From the NCBI GenBank assembly GCA_031547305.1, contig JAVBSC010000019.1, positions 1 to 64,000 of the forward strand: a DNA stretch of 64,000 nt, read 5' to 3'. This DNA is from JAVBSC01 sp031547305 (GTDB lineage Bacteria; Desulfobacterota; Desulfovibrionia; Desulfovibrionales; Desulfovibrionaceae). The notes beneath the pieces were generated by a model, which was given only the letters and a program-made list of their open reading frames with translations, did not search any database and was not told the origin of the DNA. The position numbers and the translations under genes are program-made. Shown here piece by piece: positions 25,839-34,178 of the stretch. Numbering within the stretch: position 1 is the stretch's first letter; every line of letters begins with the position of its first letter.

Positions 25839-26876
25839 GTGCGTCTTTATTACCACCAGAGCGATTACATCAGCCATCGTATGGCCGGCGAGCACTATAT
25901 CGAGTGTCTTAAATCACTGGGGCACGAGATCGTTGGCGCGCCGGAGGCCGCCCAGGCGGCCATTCTGCACGACGAGCCGCCGTTTCTGCCCGGCCTGTTC
26001 CTGCGTTTCCCCGTTCTGCATGAAATACCCTGCGCGGTTTACTGCGTCTGGGAAGGCGACTATCTGCCGAAGGCCTACATGGACGCATTGGGCCTGGCGG
26101 ACGCCATCTGGACGGCGTCCAAATATTCTCTGGCCGTTTTTCAGCAACACTTCCCCGGAACGGAGCTTTTGCCCCATGTGGTCAAAAGGGGCCGGCCCAG
26201 GCCGGAGGATTTGCAACATATTCAGAGGCTGATCGGCTATGCCCCGGATCGCTGGTATTTTTATTCGATCCTGGACGCGGCCAACCCGCGCAAAAACGTC
26301 GGAGCCCTGCTTACGGCTTTTTCCGCGCTTTTTCCCGCCCAGGACCGGCGGGTGCACCTGGTCATAAAGCAATACCGGCAGGATTTGCCCCTGCCCGCGT
26401 TGCCCAACGTCATCAGCCTGGGGGGCACCTTCAGTCCGGGGCAGATGGCCGCCTTGCACAGCCTCTGCCACTGCTACGTCAGCCCGCACCGGGCCGAGGC
26501 CTGGGGCTTGGCGCTTTCAGAAGCCATGGCTTTCGGCCGGCCGGTCATTGCCACCGGCTACTCAGGCAATATGGAATTCATGAGCGAAGAAAACAGCTTC
26601 CCGTTGCCGTATACCCTGGAGCCGGTGCCGGATTCCGCCTTGAACGTTCTGCCGTTTTTTGAAAAAGGCATGCGCTGGGCTCAGGTGGACAACCAGGCTC
26701 TCACCCTGGCCATGCGCCGCCTGGCCGGCCAGGTCGTGCCGCCGGACCTCAAGGCCAATGCCGCCAGAATAACCAAGGCCTTCGGCCCGGCCGCCATTGC
26801 CGAACGCCTGGAGGCCCTGCTGGACAAACTCATGCTGCACGGCAAAATAGCCAGGCTAAGTTGCATGTATCAGTAA
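25839..26876 (+). CDS. Glycosyltransferase, GT4-like
   Basis: Second glycosyltransferase of the pair. The conserved donor-binding stretch HRAEAWGLALSEAMAFGRPVIATGYSGNMEFM is clear around residues 220-250, and NPRKNVGALLTAFSALF is the usual mid-domain motif. The start is GTG at 25839, three bases after the preceding stop, so translation is coupled. Length of 345 residues is typical of single-domain GT4 enzymes. Confidence 0.85.
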   Translation: MRLYYHQSDYISHRMAGEHYIECLKSLGHEIVGAPEAAQAAILHDEPPFLPGLFLRFPVLHEIPCAVYCVWEGDYLPKAYMDALGLADAIWTASKYSLAVFQQHFPGTELLPHVVKRGRPRPEDLQHIQRLIGYAPDRWYFYSILDAANPRKNVGALLTAFSALFPAQDRRVHLVIKQYRQDLPLPALPNVISLGGTFSPGQMAALHSLCHCYVSPHRAEAWGLALSEAMAFGRPVIATGYSGNMEFMSEENSFPLPYTLEPVPDSALNVLPFFEKGMRWAQVDNQALTLAMRRLAGQVVPPDLKANAARITKAFGPAAIAERLEALLDKLMLHGKIARLSCMYQ

Positions 26877-26892
26877 TTACAAGGATATTCCC

Positions 26893-27372
26893 GTGAAAAA
26901 ACTTTTGGTGCTCGGCGTGGGCAATATTCTGCTCACGGACGACGGAGTCGGAGTCTGGGCGGCGCAAAAACTTATGGAGGAATCCTGGCCGGAGCGGATT
27001 ACCATTATGGACGGCGGCACCTTTACCCAGGATCTGTTTCACCTGCTGGAGGGCTACGATGAACTGCTGGTCCTGGACGTGGTCCATGCGGAACTTCCGC
27101 CCGGAACATGCTTCACCCTGACCGAGGACGACCTGCGCCACAAAGAAAGCCAGCGCCTTTCCCTGCACGATATCGATCTGCTGGACTCCCTGCGCATGGC
27201 CGAAACCCTGGGCAAACGCCCGGTTATGCGCGTTCTGGGCATGCAACCGGCGGATATCTCCACCTGGCACATGGGTCTTTCGCCGGTCTGCGCCGCCGCG
27301 TTGCCGGACTTTGTGGCTCTGGCCCGGCTGGAAATAAAGAAGATTTGCGCGGACTCCGCCGCACGGGCGTAG
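26893..27372 (+). CDS. Hydrogenase maturation protease (HyaD/HybD family)
   Basis: Endopeptidase that trims the C-terminus of a [NiFe] hydrogenase large subunit after nickel insertion. GVGNILLTDDGVGVWAA is the N-terminal signature; Asp17 stands where HybD has the nickel-binding Glu16. The second Asp lies in LLVLDVVHA, and His in RLSLHDIDLLD fits the third ligand. GMQPADIS is also typical. The start is GTG at 26893. No hydrogenase subunit is in the window, so the target is encoded elsewhere. Confidence 0.9.
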   Translation: MKKLLVLGVGNILLTDDGVGVWAAQKLMEESWPERITIMDGGTFTQDLFHLLEGYDELLVLDVVHAELPPGTCFTLTEDDLRHKESQRLSLHDIDLLDSLRMAETLGKRPVMRVLGMQPADISTWHMGLSPVCAAALPDFVALARLEIKKICADSAARA

Positions 27373-27439
27373 GCGAAACTTGCTTTACTGTTAAGCGCCA
27401 AGCTGGCGGCGCAAAGCTAATCCGTTCCCGGCTGAAAAA

Positions 27440-27474
27440 AATAAGCGGCCGCCGTAGTCCGGCGGCCGCTTATT
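27440..27474. terminator. Bidirectional intrinsic terminator
   Basis: AATAAGCGGCCGCC (27440-27453) pairs with its exact complement (27461-27474) around a seven-base loop, with A-rich and T-rich flanks. It lies between the converging protease gene (+) and the unknown gene at 27610 (-) and can serve both. Confidence 0.85.
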
Positions 27475-27609
27475 TGGTTATCTGGTTCGGCGATAAATAA
27501 CCTCATCCCTGTGGTCGTTCATAGCCCGGCCGGAGCTTGCTCCGCCTTTTGAAATGCCGCGCATTCCGGCGCCGCCTCCCTGCGGCGCGTCCCTTTTTCC
27601 GCAAAATTT

Positions 27610-28209
27610 TTAATTTTTGCCCTGGCTGAAGTAAAAGTGGCTCATGTCGCCCTTCAGACTGATCTGATAAACGGACCGGCTGCTGCTTTGGCTCATGTAA
27701 CTGTATTGTTCCAGGCCGCTCCGGCCGTTCATGACCTTTCCGATATTGCGCACGTCGCGCAGCAGTTCGGATTGCGAGGCTATTTCCTTGAATACGGCGG
27801 AAAGCCCCGGCGTGCCGCTTAAAATTTTATCCAGCCGTTCTTTTTCCGGGTGTCCGTCCCCGGCGATGAGGTTTGCTTCGTCATCCAGCCGCAATGTAAG
27901 TTTTTCCGACAAAGAGACCTCGTTTTCCGACAAAATGCCGTACAGGGAGTCAACAAAACCGTCCTGCAGGCGCACCACGCTTTGTTCCAGACTTTCCGCC
28001 ACGCTCCCGTCCGGCTGGGCTATTTCCTGCAAGGCCGCCTGCACCCTTGGCGCCAGGGCGGACAGCCCGGCCTCGTCGGCCAATCTGGCCAGTTGGGAAT
28101 CCGGAGAAAGCCGGTGCGTAACGCTCTGGCGGGCGTCTCCCGCTTCAAAACCCGCCGGCGGATGGAAAACGGATTCATACCGGTTGTTCTGAATGCCTTG
28201 TATACTCAC
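27610..28209 (-). CDS. Conserved-looking hypothetical protein, about 199 residues
   Basis: I do not recognise this protein. It is polar and acidic with predicted helices, no signal peptide and no membrane segment. Leu-rich heptad-like stretches (LRDVRNIGKVMNGRSGLEQ, LEQSVVRLQDGFVDSLYGIL) suggest a helical, perhaps coiled-coil, protein. The codon pattern and GC at third positions match neighbours, supporting a real gene. It converges on the hydrogenase protease gene. ATG at 28209 is followed by MSIQGIQ; a GGAGC-like site is a few bases upstream. Confidence 0.7.
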   Translation of the reverse strand: MSIQGIQNNRYESVFHPPAGFEAGDARQSVTHRLSPDSQLARLADEAGLSALAPRVQAALQEIAQPDGSVAESLEQSVVRLQDGFVDSLYGILSENEVSLSEKLTLRLDDEANLIAGDGHPEKERLDKILSGTPGLSAVFKEIASQSELLRDVRNIGKVMNGRSGLEQYSYMSQSSSRSVYQISLKGDMSHFYFSQGKN

Positions 28210-28402
28210 GCCTGGCTCCTTTGCCGTGCAGAATTTTCCCCGGTCCCCGATTGCGAACTTTTAAGCAAATTCAATGCCAGAATGCACAGTCGCTTCTGGC
28301 AACGGCGGAGTAGCAGCTTTTTCGTGTTGAGTCAGCAGGTTATGTACTTGACTCAAGAGCCGGACCAGGAGTATTCCACAAGAATCCCCGCCCCCCTCGC
28401 CC

Positions 28403-28570
28403 ATGCCGGAGGACGGCCCGGCGGAGTGGGCGCTGTACCAGGATTATTTTGCCGAGTACCGCGATTGCGTGCGGCGCTATCTGGCCCACGCGGCCGCGGA
28501 CCGCGAAAGAATCCGCAGGCTTATGGAAAGCGCCACCCGCGAATACAACCGCCGCCTGACCATGCCCTGA
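28403..28570 (+). CDS. Small protein, 55 residues, upstream of a methyltransferase
   Basis: The open frame starts MPEDGPAEWALYQDYF and continues with an Arg-rich helical stretch (RDCVRRYLAHAAADRERIRRL). High-GC third positions match real genes here. It ends 17 bases before the methyltransferase start, so the two may be cotranscribed. No good ribosome site precedes the ATG, and the frame is open back to 28352, so the start is uncertain. Function unknown. Confidence 0.5.
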   Translation: MPEDGPAEWALYQDYFAEYRDCVRRYLAHAAADRERIRRLMESATREYNRRLTMP

Positions 28571-28587
28571 GCGGCAAAGGGTTATAG

Positions 28588-29298
28588 ATGGCTGAAAGCT
28601 GGATAGATTACTGGAACCGGGGAGAAGCCATGTCCGGCGAATTCTGGCGGGCGCAGGCGGATTTTTTCGTCCGCCGGGTCAGCCGGGAGCTTTCTTTCGG
28701 GCCGGATGACGTTGTTCTGGACGTGGGCTGCGGCAACGGGGCGGTCATTGCCGCCCTGGCTCCCAAAGTGCGCGCGGCGCACGGCGCGGATACGTCCGCG
28801 CGCAACGTGTCGGACGCCGCCGGGCGTTATGCCGGTTTGCCGAATCTTTCTTTTTACCCGCTGGCGGCGCAAAACTACACGGATTTGGAAGCTCTTCCCG
28901 TGCGGGGCGTTACGCGCATCCTGTGCGTGAGCGTCCTGCAATATTACAAATCCCTGGACGAAGTGGCCGCGCTGATCCGTTCGGCCAGGGCCGTGGCCGC
29001 TCCGAACTGCCGCATGCTCCTGGCGGATCTTCTGGTGGATTACCATCTGCTTAAGGATATCTGCGGCGTCCTGCTGGGCGGGTTGGAGTCCGGCACATTC
29101 AGGATGAAGCTGCGGGAAATGCTCTCGCCAAAGCACAGTCGTCTGTACGCCTCGGTGCGGGCGGCCAATCCGGTGCTGACCATGAGCGGGAAAGATCTGG
29201 AAGCGCTTTGCGCCGCGCAGGGCGTTCCCATGCGCCGCCTGAAGGGCAACATCACCGGCAACCGCTTCCGCGTGGACGCGCTGCTGGAATTGCAATGA
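28588..29298 (+). CDS. SAM-dependent methyltransferase, class I
   Basis: Rossmann-fold methyltransferase. The SAM-binding motif VVLDVGCGNGAVIAAL is at about residues 42-57, with the acidic residue of motif II (HGADTSARN) after it and a later ILCVSVLQYYKSLDEVAALIRSARAV segment typical of class I enzymes. Substrate cannot be deduced. No membrane or signal sequence. Length of 236 residues is normal. Confidence 0.83.
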   Translation: MAESWIDYWNRGEAMSGEFWRAQADFFVRRVSRELSFGPDDVVLDVGCGNGAVIAALAPKVRAAHGADTSARNVSDAAGRYAGLPNLSFYPLAAQNYTDLEALPVRGVTRILCVSVLQYYKSLDEVAALIRSARAVAAPNCRMLLADLLVDYHLLKDICGVLLGGLESGTFRMKLREMLSPKHSRLYASVRAANPVLTMSGKDLEALCAAQGVPMRRLKGNITGNRFRVDALLELQ

Positions 29299-29301
29299 AA
29301 A

Positions 29302-29330
29302 AGGCCGGAATCCTTTGTGGATTCCGGCCT
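29302..29330 (-). terminator. Intrinsic terminator of the tRNA-Met gene
   Basis: AGGCCGGAATCC (29302-29313) and its exact complement (29319-29330) form a 12-bp stem with a five-base loop. On the minus strand the stem is followed by TTTTT, so it ends the tRNA transcript; on the plus strand it may also protect the methyltransferase message. Confidence 0.85.
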
Positions 29331-29336
29331 GAAATC

Positions 29337-29413
29337 TGGTAGCGAGGGGGGGCTTTGAACCCTCGACCTTGCGGATATGAGCCGCATGCTCTAACCAACT
29401 GAGCTACCTCGCC
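29337..29413 (-). tRNA. tRNA-Met (anticodon CAT)
   Basis: Minus-strand sequence beginning GGCGAGGTAGCTCAGTTGG and ending CTCGCTACCA folds as a 77-base tRNA with the CCA encoded. The anticodon loop is CTCATAT, giving CAT at 34-36. The standard D-loop GTTGGTTAGAGC and T-loop GTTCAAAG are present. The T stem seems to have one A-C mismatch and the acceptor a G-U first pair. The type is most likely elongator Met; tRNA-Ile with lysidine cannot be excluded by anticodon alone. Confidence 0.93.
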
Positions 29414-29442
29414 GTGTTCCGGCGCAAGCCGCAACGGGGGCT

Positions 29443-29471
29443 TAATTACCCAAGAGACGGCGGCTTGGCAA
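29443..29471 (-). promoter_or_regulatory. Predicted promoter of tRNA-Met
   Basis: On the minus strand TTGCCA (29471 to 29466) lies 17 bases from TAATTA (29448 to 29443), followed by a GC-rich discriminator region typical of stable-RNA promoters. The tRNA begins 30 bases downstream of the -10. Confidence 0.65.
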
Positions 29472-29499
29472 GTCCTTTTTTTGCCTGGAACGCGTTTTT

Positions 29500-30297
29500 T
29501 TATCGGCTGAAGAAATAATACGCCAGAGGAGCCAGCGCCAGACGGTACCAGGCAAAGGGACGCAGGCTGACCCGGCTGACCATTTTTATGAAAACCTTGA
29601 CCGCGAGCAGGGCGGAAAAAAAGGCCACAACAAAGCCCAGGGCAAAGAAAGGCAGTTCGCTCATATTCAGGGCGTCCAGGTTTTTGTACAGGTCAAATCC
29701 CGTGGCCGCGAACATTATGGGGACAGCGGCCAGAAATGAATATTCCGCCGCCAGTTCCCGGCGTCCGCCCAGGAGCATGCCGCCCATGATGGTGGAGGCG
29801 GAGCGTGAAAAGCCCGGCCACAGGGACAGGCACTGAAAGAACCCAATGCCAAGGGCCAGGGCGGGCGTCATATCGTCCAGGGTATTATAGCGCGGCCTGG
29901 TTTTGCGCGCTTCCACCGCCAGCATCAGGATTGCTCCCGCCGCCAGGGCCAGAGCCACCGGTATGGGGCTGAAGAGTTTAGCCTTTATGGCGGAATGGGC
30001 CAGCAGGCCCAGAATGCTGGCCGGCAGGGAGGTGAGCATGAGCAGGATTATGCCCCTGAGTCCGGAAAACCGCTGCCCGCGCCTGGGGAACAGCAAGCCC
30101 CAGAAGCGCCCCCAATAAAGCAGCACCACAGCCAGAATGGCCCCCAGCTGGATAAAGACCATGAAGCATTCTATGGCCGCGCCTTCAAGCCCCAGCAAAT
30201 GTTCAGAGATGATCAGGTGCCCGGTGGAGGAAACCGGCAGAAACTCCGTCAGGCCTTCCACTATGCCCAGGATGACCGCGTTCAGAAGATCGTTCAT
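29500..30297 (-). CDS. uppP: Undecaprenyl-diphosphatase (UppP/BacA)
   Basis: Inner-membrane phosphatase that recycles undecaprenyl diphosphate for peptidoglycan and O-antigen synthesis. The family motif EGLTEFLPVSSTGHLI is at residues 15-30 and PGFSRSASTIMGGMLLG is the second signature; eight hydrophobic segments are visible. ATG at 30297 gives the normal 265-residue length, whereas a longer frame upstream lacks family sequence. It also gives intrinsic bacitracin tolerance in other bacteria. Confidence 0.95.
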   Translation of the reverse strand: MNDLLNAVILGIVEGLTEFLPVSSTGHLIISEHLLGLEGAAIECFMVFIQLGAILAVVLLYWGRFWGLLFPRRGQRFSGLRGIILLMLTSLPASILGLLAHSAIKAKLFSPIPVALALAAGAILMLAVEARKTRPRYNTLDDMTPALALGIGFFQCLSLWPGFSRSASTIMGGMLLGGRRELAAEYSFLAAVPIMFAATGFDLYKNLDALNMSELPFFALGFVVAFFSALLAVKVFIKMVSRVSLRPFAWYRLALAPLAYYFFSR

Positions 30298-30447
30298 AAA
30301 GACAATCCTTACAAGCCTGTATAGAACCGAAAAAGTAACGGCGCGAGCAATAACCCAGGCCCGTGGAAGTTGCAAGCCGTGGCTTCATGTTGTATCTACT
30401 GGTTGCCGCCGGGTGAATGCGGCGCAATTTGCTGAACGGGGGTAAGC

Positions 30448-30630
30448 ATGGGCACGATCATGCCGCGGAGCGAGCTTTTCAGGCGCGCGGTGGAATGGAT
30501 TATCGAGGCGCGGCGGGAACGGCCTTCAACTCCGCTGGAAGTCATTGTGGATGAAGCCGGCATGCGTTTCAATTTAAGTCCCAGGGATTGCGCCGGGCTT
30601 ATTGAATTTTTTTCCAATCCTCAGCCTTAA
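30448..30630 (+). CDS. Small conserved-looking protein, 60 residues
   Basis: Short polar protein: MGTIMPRSELFRRAVEWIIEARRERP, then EVIVDEAGMRFNLSPRDCAGLIEFF. It looks like a folded helical protein rather than noise: good GC at third positions, a Gly-rich ribosome site (GGGG) seven bases upstream, and position directly before lptF. I recall similar small proteins in Desulfovibrio genomes but cannot name a function. Its stop lies 12 bases before the most upstream candidate start of lptF, which suggests translational coupling. Confidence 0.65.
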   Translation: MGTIMPRSELFRRAVEWIIEARRERPSTPLEVIVDEAGMRFNLSPRDCAGLIEFFSNPQP

Positions 30631-30642
30631 CGGATTTACCCA

Positions 30643-31830
30643 CTGATTCAGCCGCCCTGCAAAATTCTTCAGCGTTTTATCGCTTTTGAGCTGTTCCGGG
30701 TTTTCGGCCTGGGAGCTCTCTGCCTCGTTTCCCTGATTTTGGTCGGGCGCGGCCTGCAACTGCGCGAAATGCTGGTCGGCCTGGGCTTTGGCCTGCTGGA
30801 CACCGCCACCATATTTTTGTTCCTTGTGCCTCTTTTTTTGCAGTTGGTCGTGCCGCTGGCCTGCATGCTCAGCATTTTTCTGACTTTTCTGCGTCTTAGC
30901 ACGGACAGGGAACTGGTAGCCCTGAAGGCCGGCGGCATAAGCATTTACCAGCTTCTGCCCGCGCCGCTGGTTTTTTCCGCGCTTTGCGCCGAGCTCACGC
31001 TGTACGTGTCCGTTTTCGGGGTTTCCTGGGGCATGAACAACTTCCGGAGCACCATACTGGAAGTAGCCAGCAGCCGGGCCAAGGTGAACGTGCAGCCCGG
31101 CGTTTTTAACCAGGACATCTTTGGCCTGACTCTGTTCGCCCGCAAGGTGGACCCCGGCACCGGCAGGATGCGTCAGGTCATTTTTGAAGACAAGACCAGA
31201 GACAAGAGCAACAGCATCACCATATTGGCCTCGCGGGGAGAAATCCTCACGGATGAGGTGCGGGGCGAACTGCTTTTTCACCTGTCTGACGGCAGAATCT
31301 ACCGTCTGGATAAAGGACAGCTCAGCGTGCTGAGTTTTGATGAATACACTGTGCGCCTGGATTTGGCTAAAATATTCTCCGGCGTGGACTTGGGGAGCCT
31401 CCGCCCCAAGGAGATGGCCTGGAAAGATCTGCGCGCGCAGTATGCCGCCGGCCCGAAAAAGGGAGACATAAAAGCCTTCCGCAAGGTGGGCATAGAGCTG
31501 AACAAAAGAATGGCCCTGCCCATGGCCTGCATGGTTCTGGGGCTTTTCGCCCTGCCGCTGGCCTGCACCTTTGAAGGCGTGAAGCGGCAGATTGGCGTGG
31601 TTGTCTCGCTGTTGATGTTTCTGGTTTACTACGCCCTTTTTTCCGGCGGAGTGACGCTGGCGGAATCCGGACTTTTGCCCACAGGCATAGCCATTTGGGC
31701 GCCGAATCTGGTTTTTCTGATTCTTGCCTGGCTAGGCATTTATTACACCGTCCGGGAGCGAAACCCGGATTGGCTGGTGTTTCTGGGCCGTATTCCGTCC
31801 TTACGGCCGTCCAGGGGTAAAAAAGCATGA
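30643..31830 (+). CDS. lptF: LPS export permease LptF (YjgP/YjgQ family), unusual start
   Basis: Inner-membrane permease of the Lpt bridge that moves lipopolysaccharide to the outer membrane with LptB and LptG. Hydrophobic segments at both ends flank a periplasmic domain, with the typical FLRLSTDRELVALKAGGISIYQLL and GIELNKRMALPMACMVLGLFALPL segments. The usual N-terminus (KILQRFIAFELFRVFGLGALCLVSLILVG) is clearly encoded upstream of 30739, but the frame between the previous stop and TTG 30739 contains no ATG, GTG or TTG. I place the start at CTG 30643; ATT at 30634, 30646 or 30664 are alternatives, and TTG 30739 would remove the first membrane segment. lptG overlaps as ATGA. Confidence 0.85.
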   Translation: MIQPPCKILQRFIAFELFRVFGLGALCLVSLILVGRGLQLREMLVGLGFGLLDTATIFLFLVPLFLQLVVPLACMLSIFLTFLRLSTDRELVALKAGGISIYQLLPAPLVFSALCAELTLYVSVFGVSWGMNNFRSTILEVASSRAKVNVQPGVFNQDIFGLTLFARKVDPGTGRMRQVIFEDKTRDKSNSITILASRGEILTDEVRGELLFHLSDGRIYRLDKGQLSVLSFDEYTVRLDLAKIFSGVDLGSLRPKEMAWKDLRAQYAAGPKKGDIKAFRKVGIELNKRMALPMACMVLGLFALPLACTFEGVKRQIGVVVSLLMFLVYYALFSGGVTLAESGLLPTGIAIWAPNLVFLILAWLGIYYTVRERNPDWLVFLGRIPSLRPSRGKKA

Positions 31831-32924
31831 AGATCCTCACGCGCTACCTTACCCGCGGCAACCTTTTCCTCATCCTGGTGATTCTGGGGATGGGGGTGGG
31901 GATGTACCTGCTTACGGATTTTTTCGAACGTCTGGACGACGTTCTGGAAACGCTGGCGGATCTTGATGTGGTCCTTTTGTATTTTGTGATCAAAATCCCC
32001 CTGATCATCTCCCAGATTTTGCCGGCGGTCTTTTTGCTGGCTCTGATCGTTCAGTTCTGTCTGATGCACAAAAACCGGGAACTCACCGCCCTGTACGCCG
32101 GCGGAGTCTCTCCGCTGGCCATGTTGGGGTTTATTCTGGCTTATGGGCTGATCTGGTCTCTGGTGCAATTCGGATTCTCGCAAGGGCTGGGGGTGGCCGG
32201 GGAAAAAGCGGCCACCCGCATATGGCGGGAGGAAATACGCGGCAAAGAGCCTTCAACGCTGGAACTCAAAGGCATCTGGTTCACCGACGGGCCGTATGTG
32301 GTGCATATTGAAAAAGCTTTTCCAAGCTCCGGCCGGGGGGAGAACCTGACCATCTACCGCCTGGATGAAAAAAGTCCGGCCATTTTGGAGATAATCCACG
32401 CGGACGCTTTCCTGGTGGAGGCGGATTCCTGGGAGCTTTACGGGGTGAGCAAAACCCTGACCGCGAATTTTGCCCATGAGCAGTACGCCGGATTGAATTT
32501 TCCGCTGAAGCAGGATTTGAAGGCTTTTGCCTCGCTGGACCCCAGCGCCAAGGCTTCGCAGATGAATATTTTAGAATTGAGCGAAAACATCGCTCGCCTG
32601 AAAAAAGCCGGTTCCAACGTGGAGGGCCTGCGCACGGAGTGGCATGCCCGCCTGGCTTACGCGGGGTCCATATTTTTGATGGGCATTCTGGCCATAGGTC
32701 TGACCATGTGGATAGAGAACATTTATCTGGCGATTGTGGCCGGCCTGGTCTGCACCTTTATATTTTACGCCCTGTCCACCCTGGGCAACACCCTGGGGGC
32801 CAAAGGAGTCCTGCAGCCTCTGCTGGCCGGCTGGATGGCTGACCTGCTGTTTCTGTTGTTCGGGCTGGCGCTTATCTTCCTGAAAAATCTGCCCGGCAGG
32901 ACCTCCTCGCCGCGAAAAGCCTAA
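31827..32924 (+). CDS. lptG: LPS export permease LptG (YjgP/YjgQ family)
   Basis: Partner of LptF in the lipopolysaccharide transport complex. The start MKILTRYLTRGNLFLILVIL, the coupling segment LMHKNRELTALYAGGVSPLAMLG, and the C-terminal helices (LAYAGSIFLMGILAIGLTMW) match the family. It starts at ATG 31827, overlapping the lptF stop. Length of 365 residues is normal. The LptB ATPase is not in this window. Confidence 0.92.
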   Translation: MKILTRYLTRGNLFLILVILGMGVGMYLLTDFFERLDDVLETLADLDVVLLYFVIKIPLIISQILPAVFLLALIVQFCLMHKNRELTALYAGGVSPLAMLGFILAYGLIWSLVQFGFSQGLGVAGEKAATRIWREEIRGKEPSTLELKGIWFTDGPYVVHIEKAFPSSGRGENLTIYRLDEKSPAILEIIHADAFLVEADSWELYGVSKTLTANFAHEQYAGLNFPLKQDLKAFASLDPSAKASQMNILELSENIARLKKAGSNVEGLRTEWHARLAYAGSIFLMGILAIGLTMWIENIYLAIVAGLVCTFIFYALSTLGNTLGAKGVLQPLLAGWMADLLFLLFGLALIFLKNLPGRTSSPRKA

Positions 32925-32938
32925 AATATTTTCAATTC

Positions 32939-32967
32939 TTGCACTTTTAATCGCCTTCAGGTATAGA
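32939..32967 (+). promoter_or_regulatory. Predicted promoter of the P460-like cytochrome gene
   Basis: TTGCAC (32939-32944) lies 17 bases before TATAGA (32962-32967; TAGAAT is an alternative overlapping -10). The gene starts at 33008 with GGAG seven bases upstream. Confidence 0.5.
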
Positions 32968-33007
32968 ATAAGGTATATTTATAACCTTTAGCCTGGAGCG
33001 ATAAAGT

Positions 33008-33511
33008 ATGCGGCGTAAAAACATTTTCGGCCCGCTGGCGGCAATACTGGTTCTGGTTTGCGCGTCCGGCGGTATTTGGGCGGCCGGTGGCGGCCAGGGC
33101 ATGCCGGAGGCTAACGGCCAGGCGGTGCTTGATTATATCACCAAGGAATCGCCTTACGCCAAATGGCCGCTTGTGCCGGGCACCACGGCCTTCCGCAACG
33201 GCAAGGAACCACACGGGGCCTTGCAGAACGTCTATGCCAATCCGGCGGCCATGGCGGGTTTCTCGGCCAAGTCCGTGCCCATGCCGGACGGAACCCTGAT
33301 CGTAAAGGAAAATTTTACTTTGGACAGGAAGCTGCAGTCCGTAATTTTGCTTTACAAAAAAGCCGGCTATAATCCCGAAGCCGGGGATTACTTCTGGATG
33401 ACTCTGGATGCGGACATGAAGATCCAGAAGGAAGGCCGGCTGGCAGGTTGCATAACTTGCCACACCCAGGCCAAGTATAAGGACTACCTGGTTCTTAGCC
33501 CTGGCGAATAG
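33008..33511 (+). CDS. Periplasmic cytochrome P460-like monoheme protein
   Basis: Exported c-type cytochrome. The signal peptide (FGPLAAILVLVCASGGIWA) is clear, and a single CITCH heme motif is at Cys148-Cys151-His152 near the C-terminus. The position of the heme site at the end of a domain with KWPLVPGTTAF, KENFTL and VILLYKKAGYNPEAGDYFWM resembles cytochrome P460 and cytochrome c' beta proteins. These react with hydroxylamine or NO, or bind gas ligands; here function is inferred only from fold. Length of 167 residues fits. Confidence 0.82.
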   Translation: MRRKNIFGPLAAILVLVCASGGIWAAGGGQGMPEANGQAVLDYITKESPYAKWPLVPGTTAFRNGKEPHGALQNVYANPAAMAGFSAKSVPMPDGTLIVKENFTLDRKLQSVILLYKKAGYNPEAGDYFWMTLDADMKIQKEGRLAGCITCHTQAKYKDYLVLSPGE

Positions 33512-33518
33512 CCACCCG

Positions 33519-34100
33519 TTAAGGGGCCACCAATTCGCGCAGGGCGGACCATACCTCTTCCAGCCCCAGCCGGCTTTGCGCGGAGCTTAAAATGGGCGGA
33601 CGTCCGGCAATGCTTTGCCAGGCGCGGCAGCGTTCGTTTTGCTCGTTTTTGGAGCATTTATCCGCCTTGGTGATGATTGGCAGGGCGGGCAGTCCGGATT
33701 GCGCCGCAAAAGCCAGCAAATCAAGATCCGCCTTTTGCGGGGGCAGGCGGCAGTCCAAAAGCACGGCCAGAGCTTTCAGGCTTTTGGTGTGCAGCAGGTA
33801 TTGCTCGATCAACCCGGCCCAGCGTTCCTGTTCTTCCTTGCCGCATTTTGCGTAGCCGTAGCCGGGCAGATCCACCAGAAAAAAATTTTCCGGCAATACC
33901 CGGTAAAAATTGATGCTGCGGGTCTTGCCGGGCGTGGCGCTGGTTTTGGCCAGTTTTTTACGTCCGGCCAGGGCGTTGAGCAGCGAAGACTTGCCCACAT
34001 TGGAGCGTCCGGCCAGGGCCACCTGGGGCAGTTCCTGCGTCTTGAGCTGCTCCAGGGTATAGACGGTGCTTTCCAGGGTCAGGGTATGGAGTGTGTTCAT
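33519..34100 (-). CDS. engB: Ribosome biogenesis GTPase EngB (YihA/YsxC)
   Basis: GTP-binding protein needed for large-subunit assembly. The P-loop GRSNVGKSS is at residues 31-39, the switch II DLPGYGYA in the middle, and the base-recognition TKADK near residue 155. ATG at 34100 gives the normal 193 residues; the longer frame to 34157 starts at TTG and has no conserved sequence. It converges on the cytochrome gene with a seven-base gap. Confidence 0.95.
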   Translation of the reverse strand: MNTLHTLTLESTVYTLEQLKTQELPQVALAGRSNVGKSSLLNALAGRKKLAKTSATPGKTRSINFYRVLPENFFLVDLPGYGYAKCGKEEQERWAGLIEQYLLHTKSLKALAVLLDCRLPPQKADLDLLAFAAQSGLPALPIITKADKCSKNEQNERCRAWQSIAGRPPILSSAQSRLGLEEVWSALRELVAP

Positions 34101-34178
34101 GTTTTTGCGATGCTTTCTTGACAATTGCAAGGTGTTCAGAGAAAATATTCTGTTCAACTTAAGTCGCTCTTAGCCGGA

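Noticed and set aside
29337..29413. tRNA-Met as an integration site of a mobile element
   Set aside because: Flanking genes are uppP and a methyltransferase; no integrase, no repeat of the tRNA 3' end nearby.
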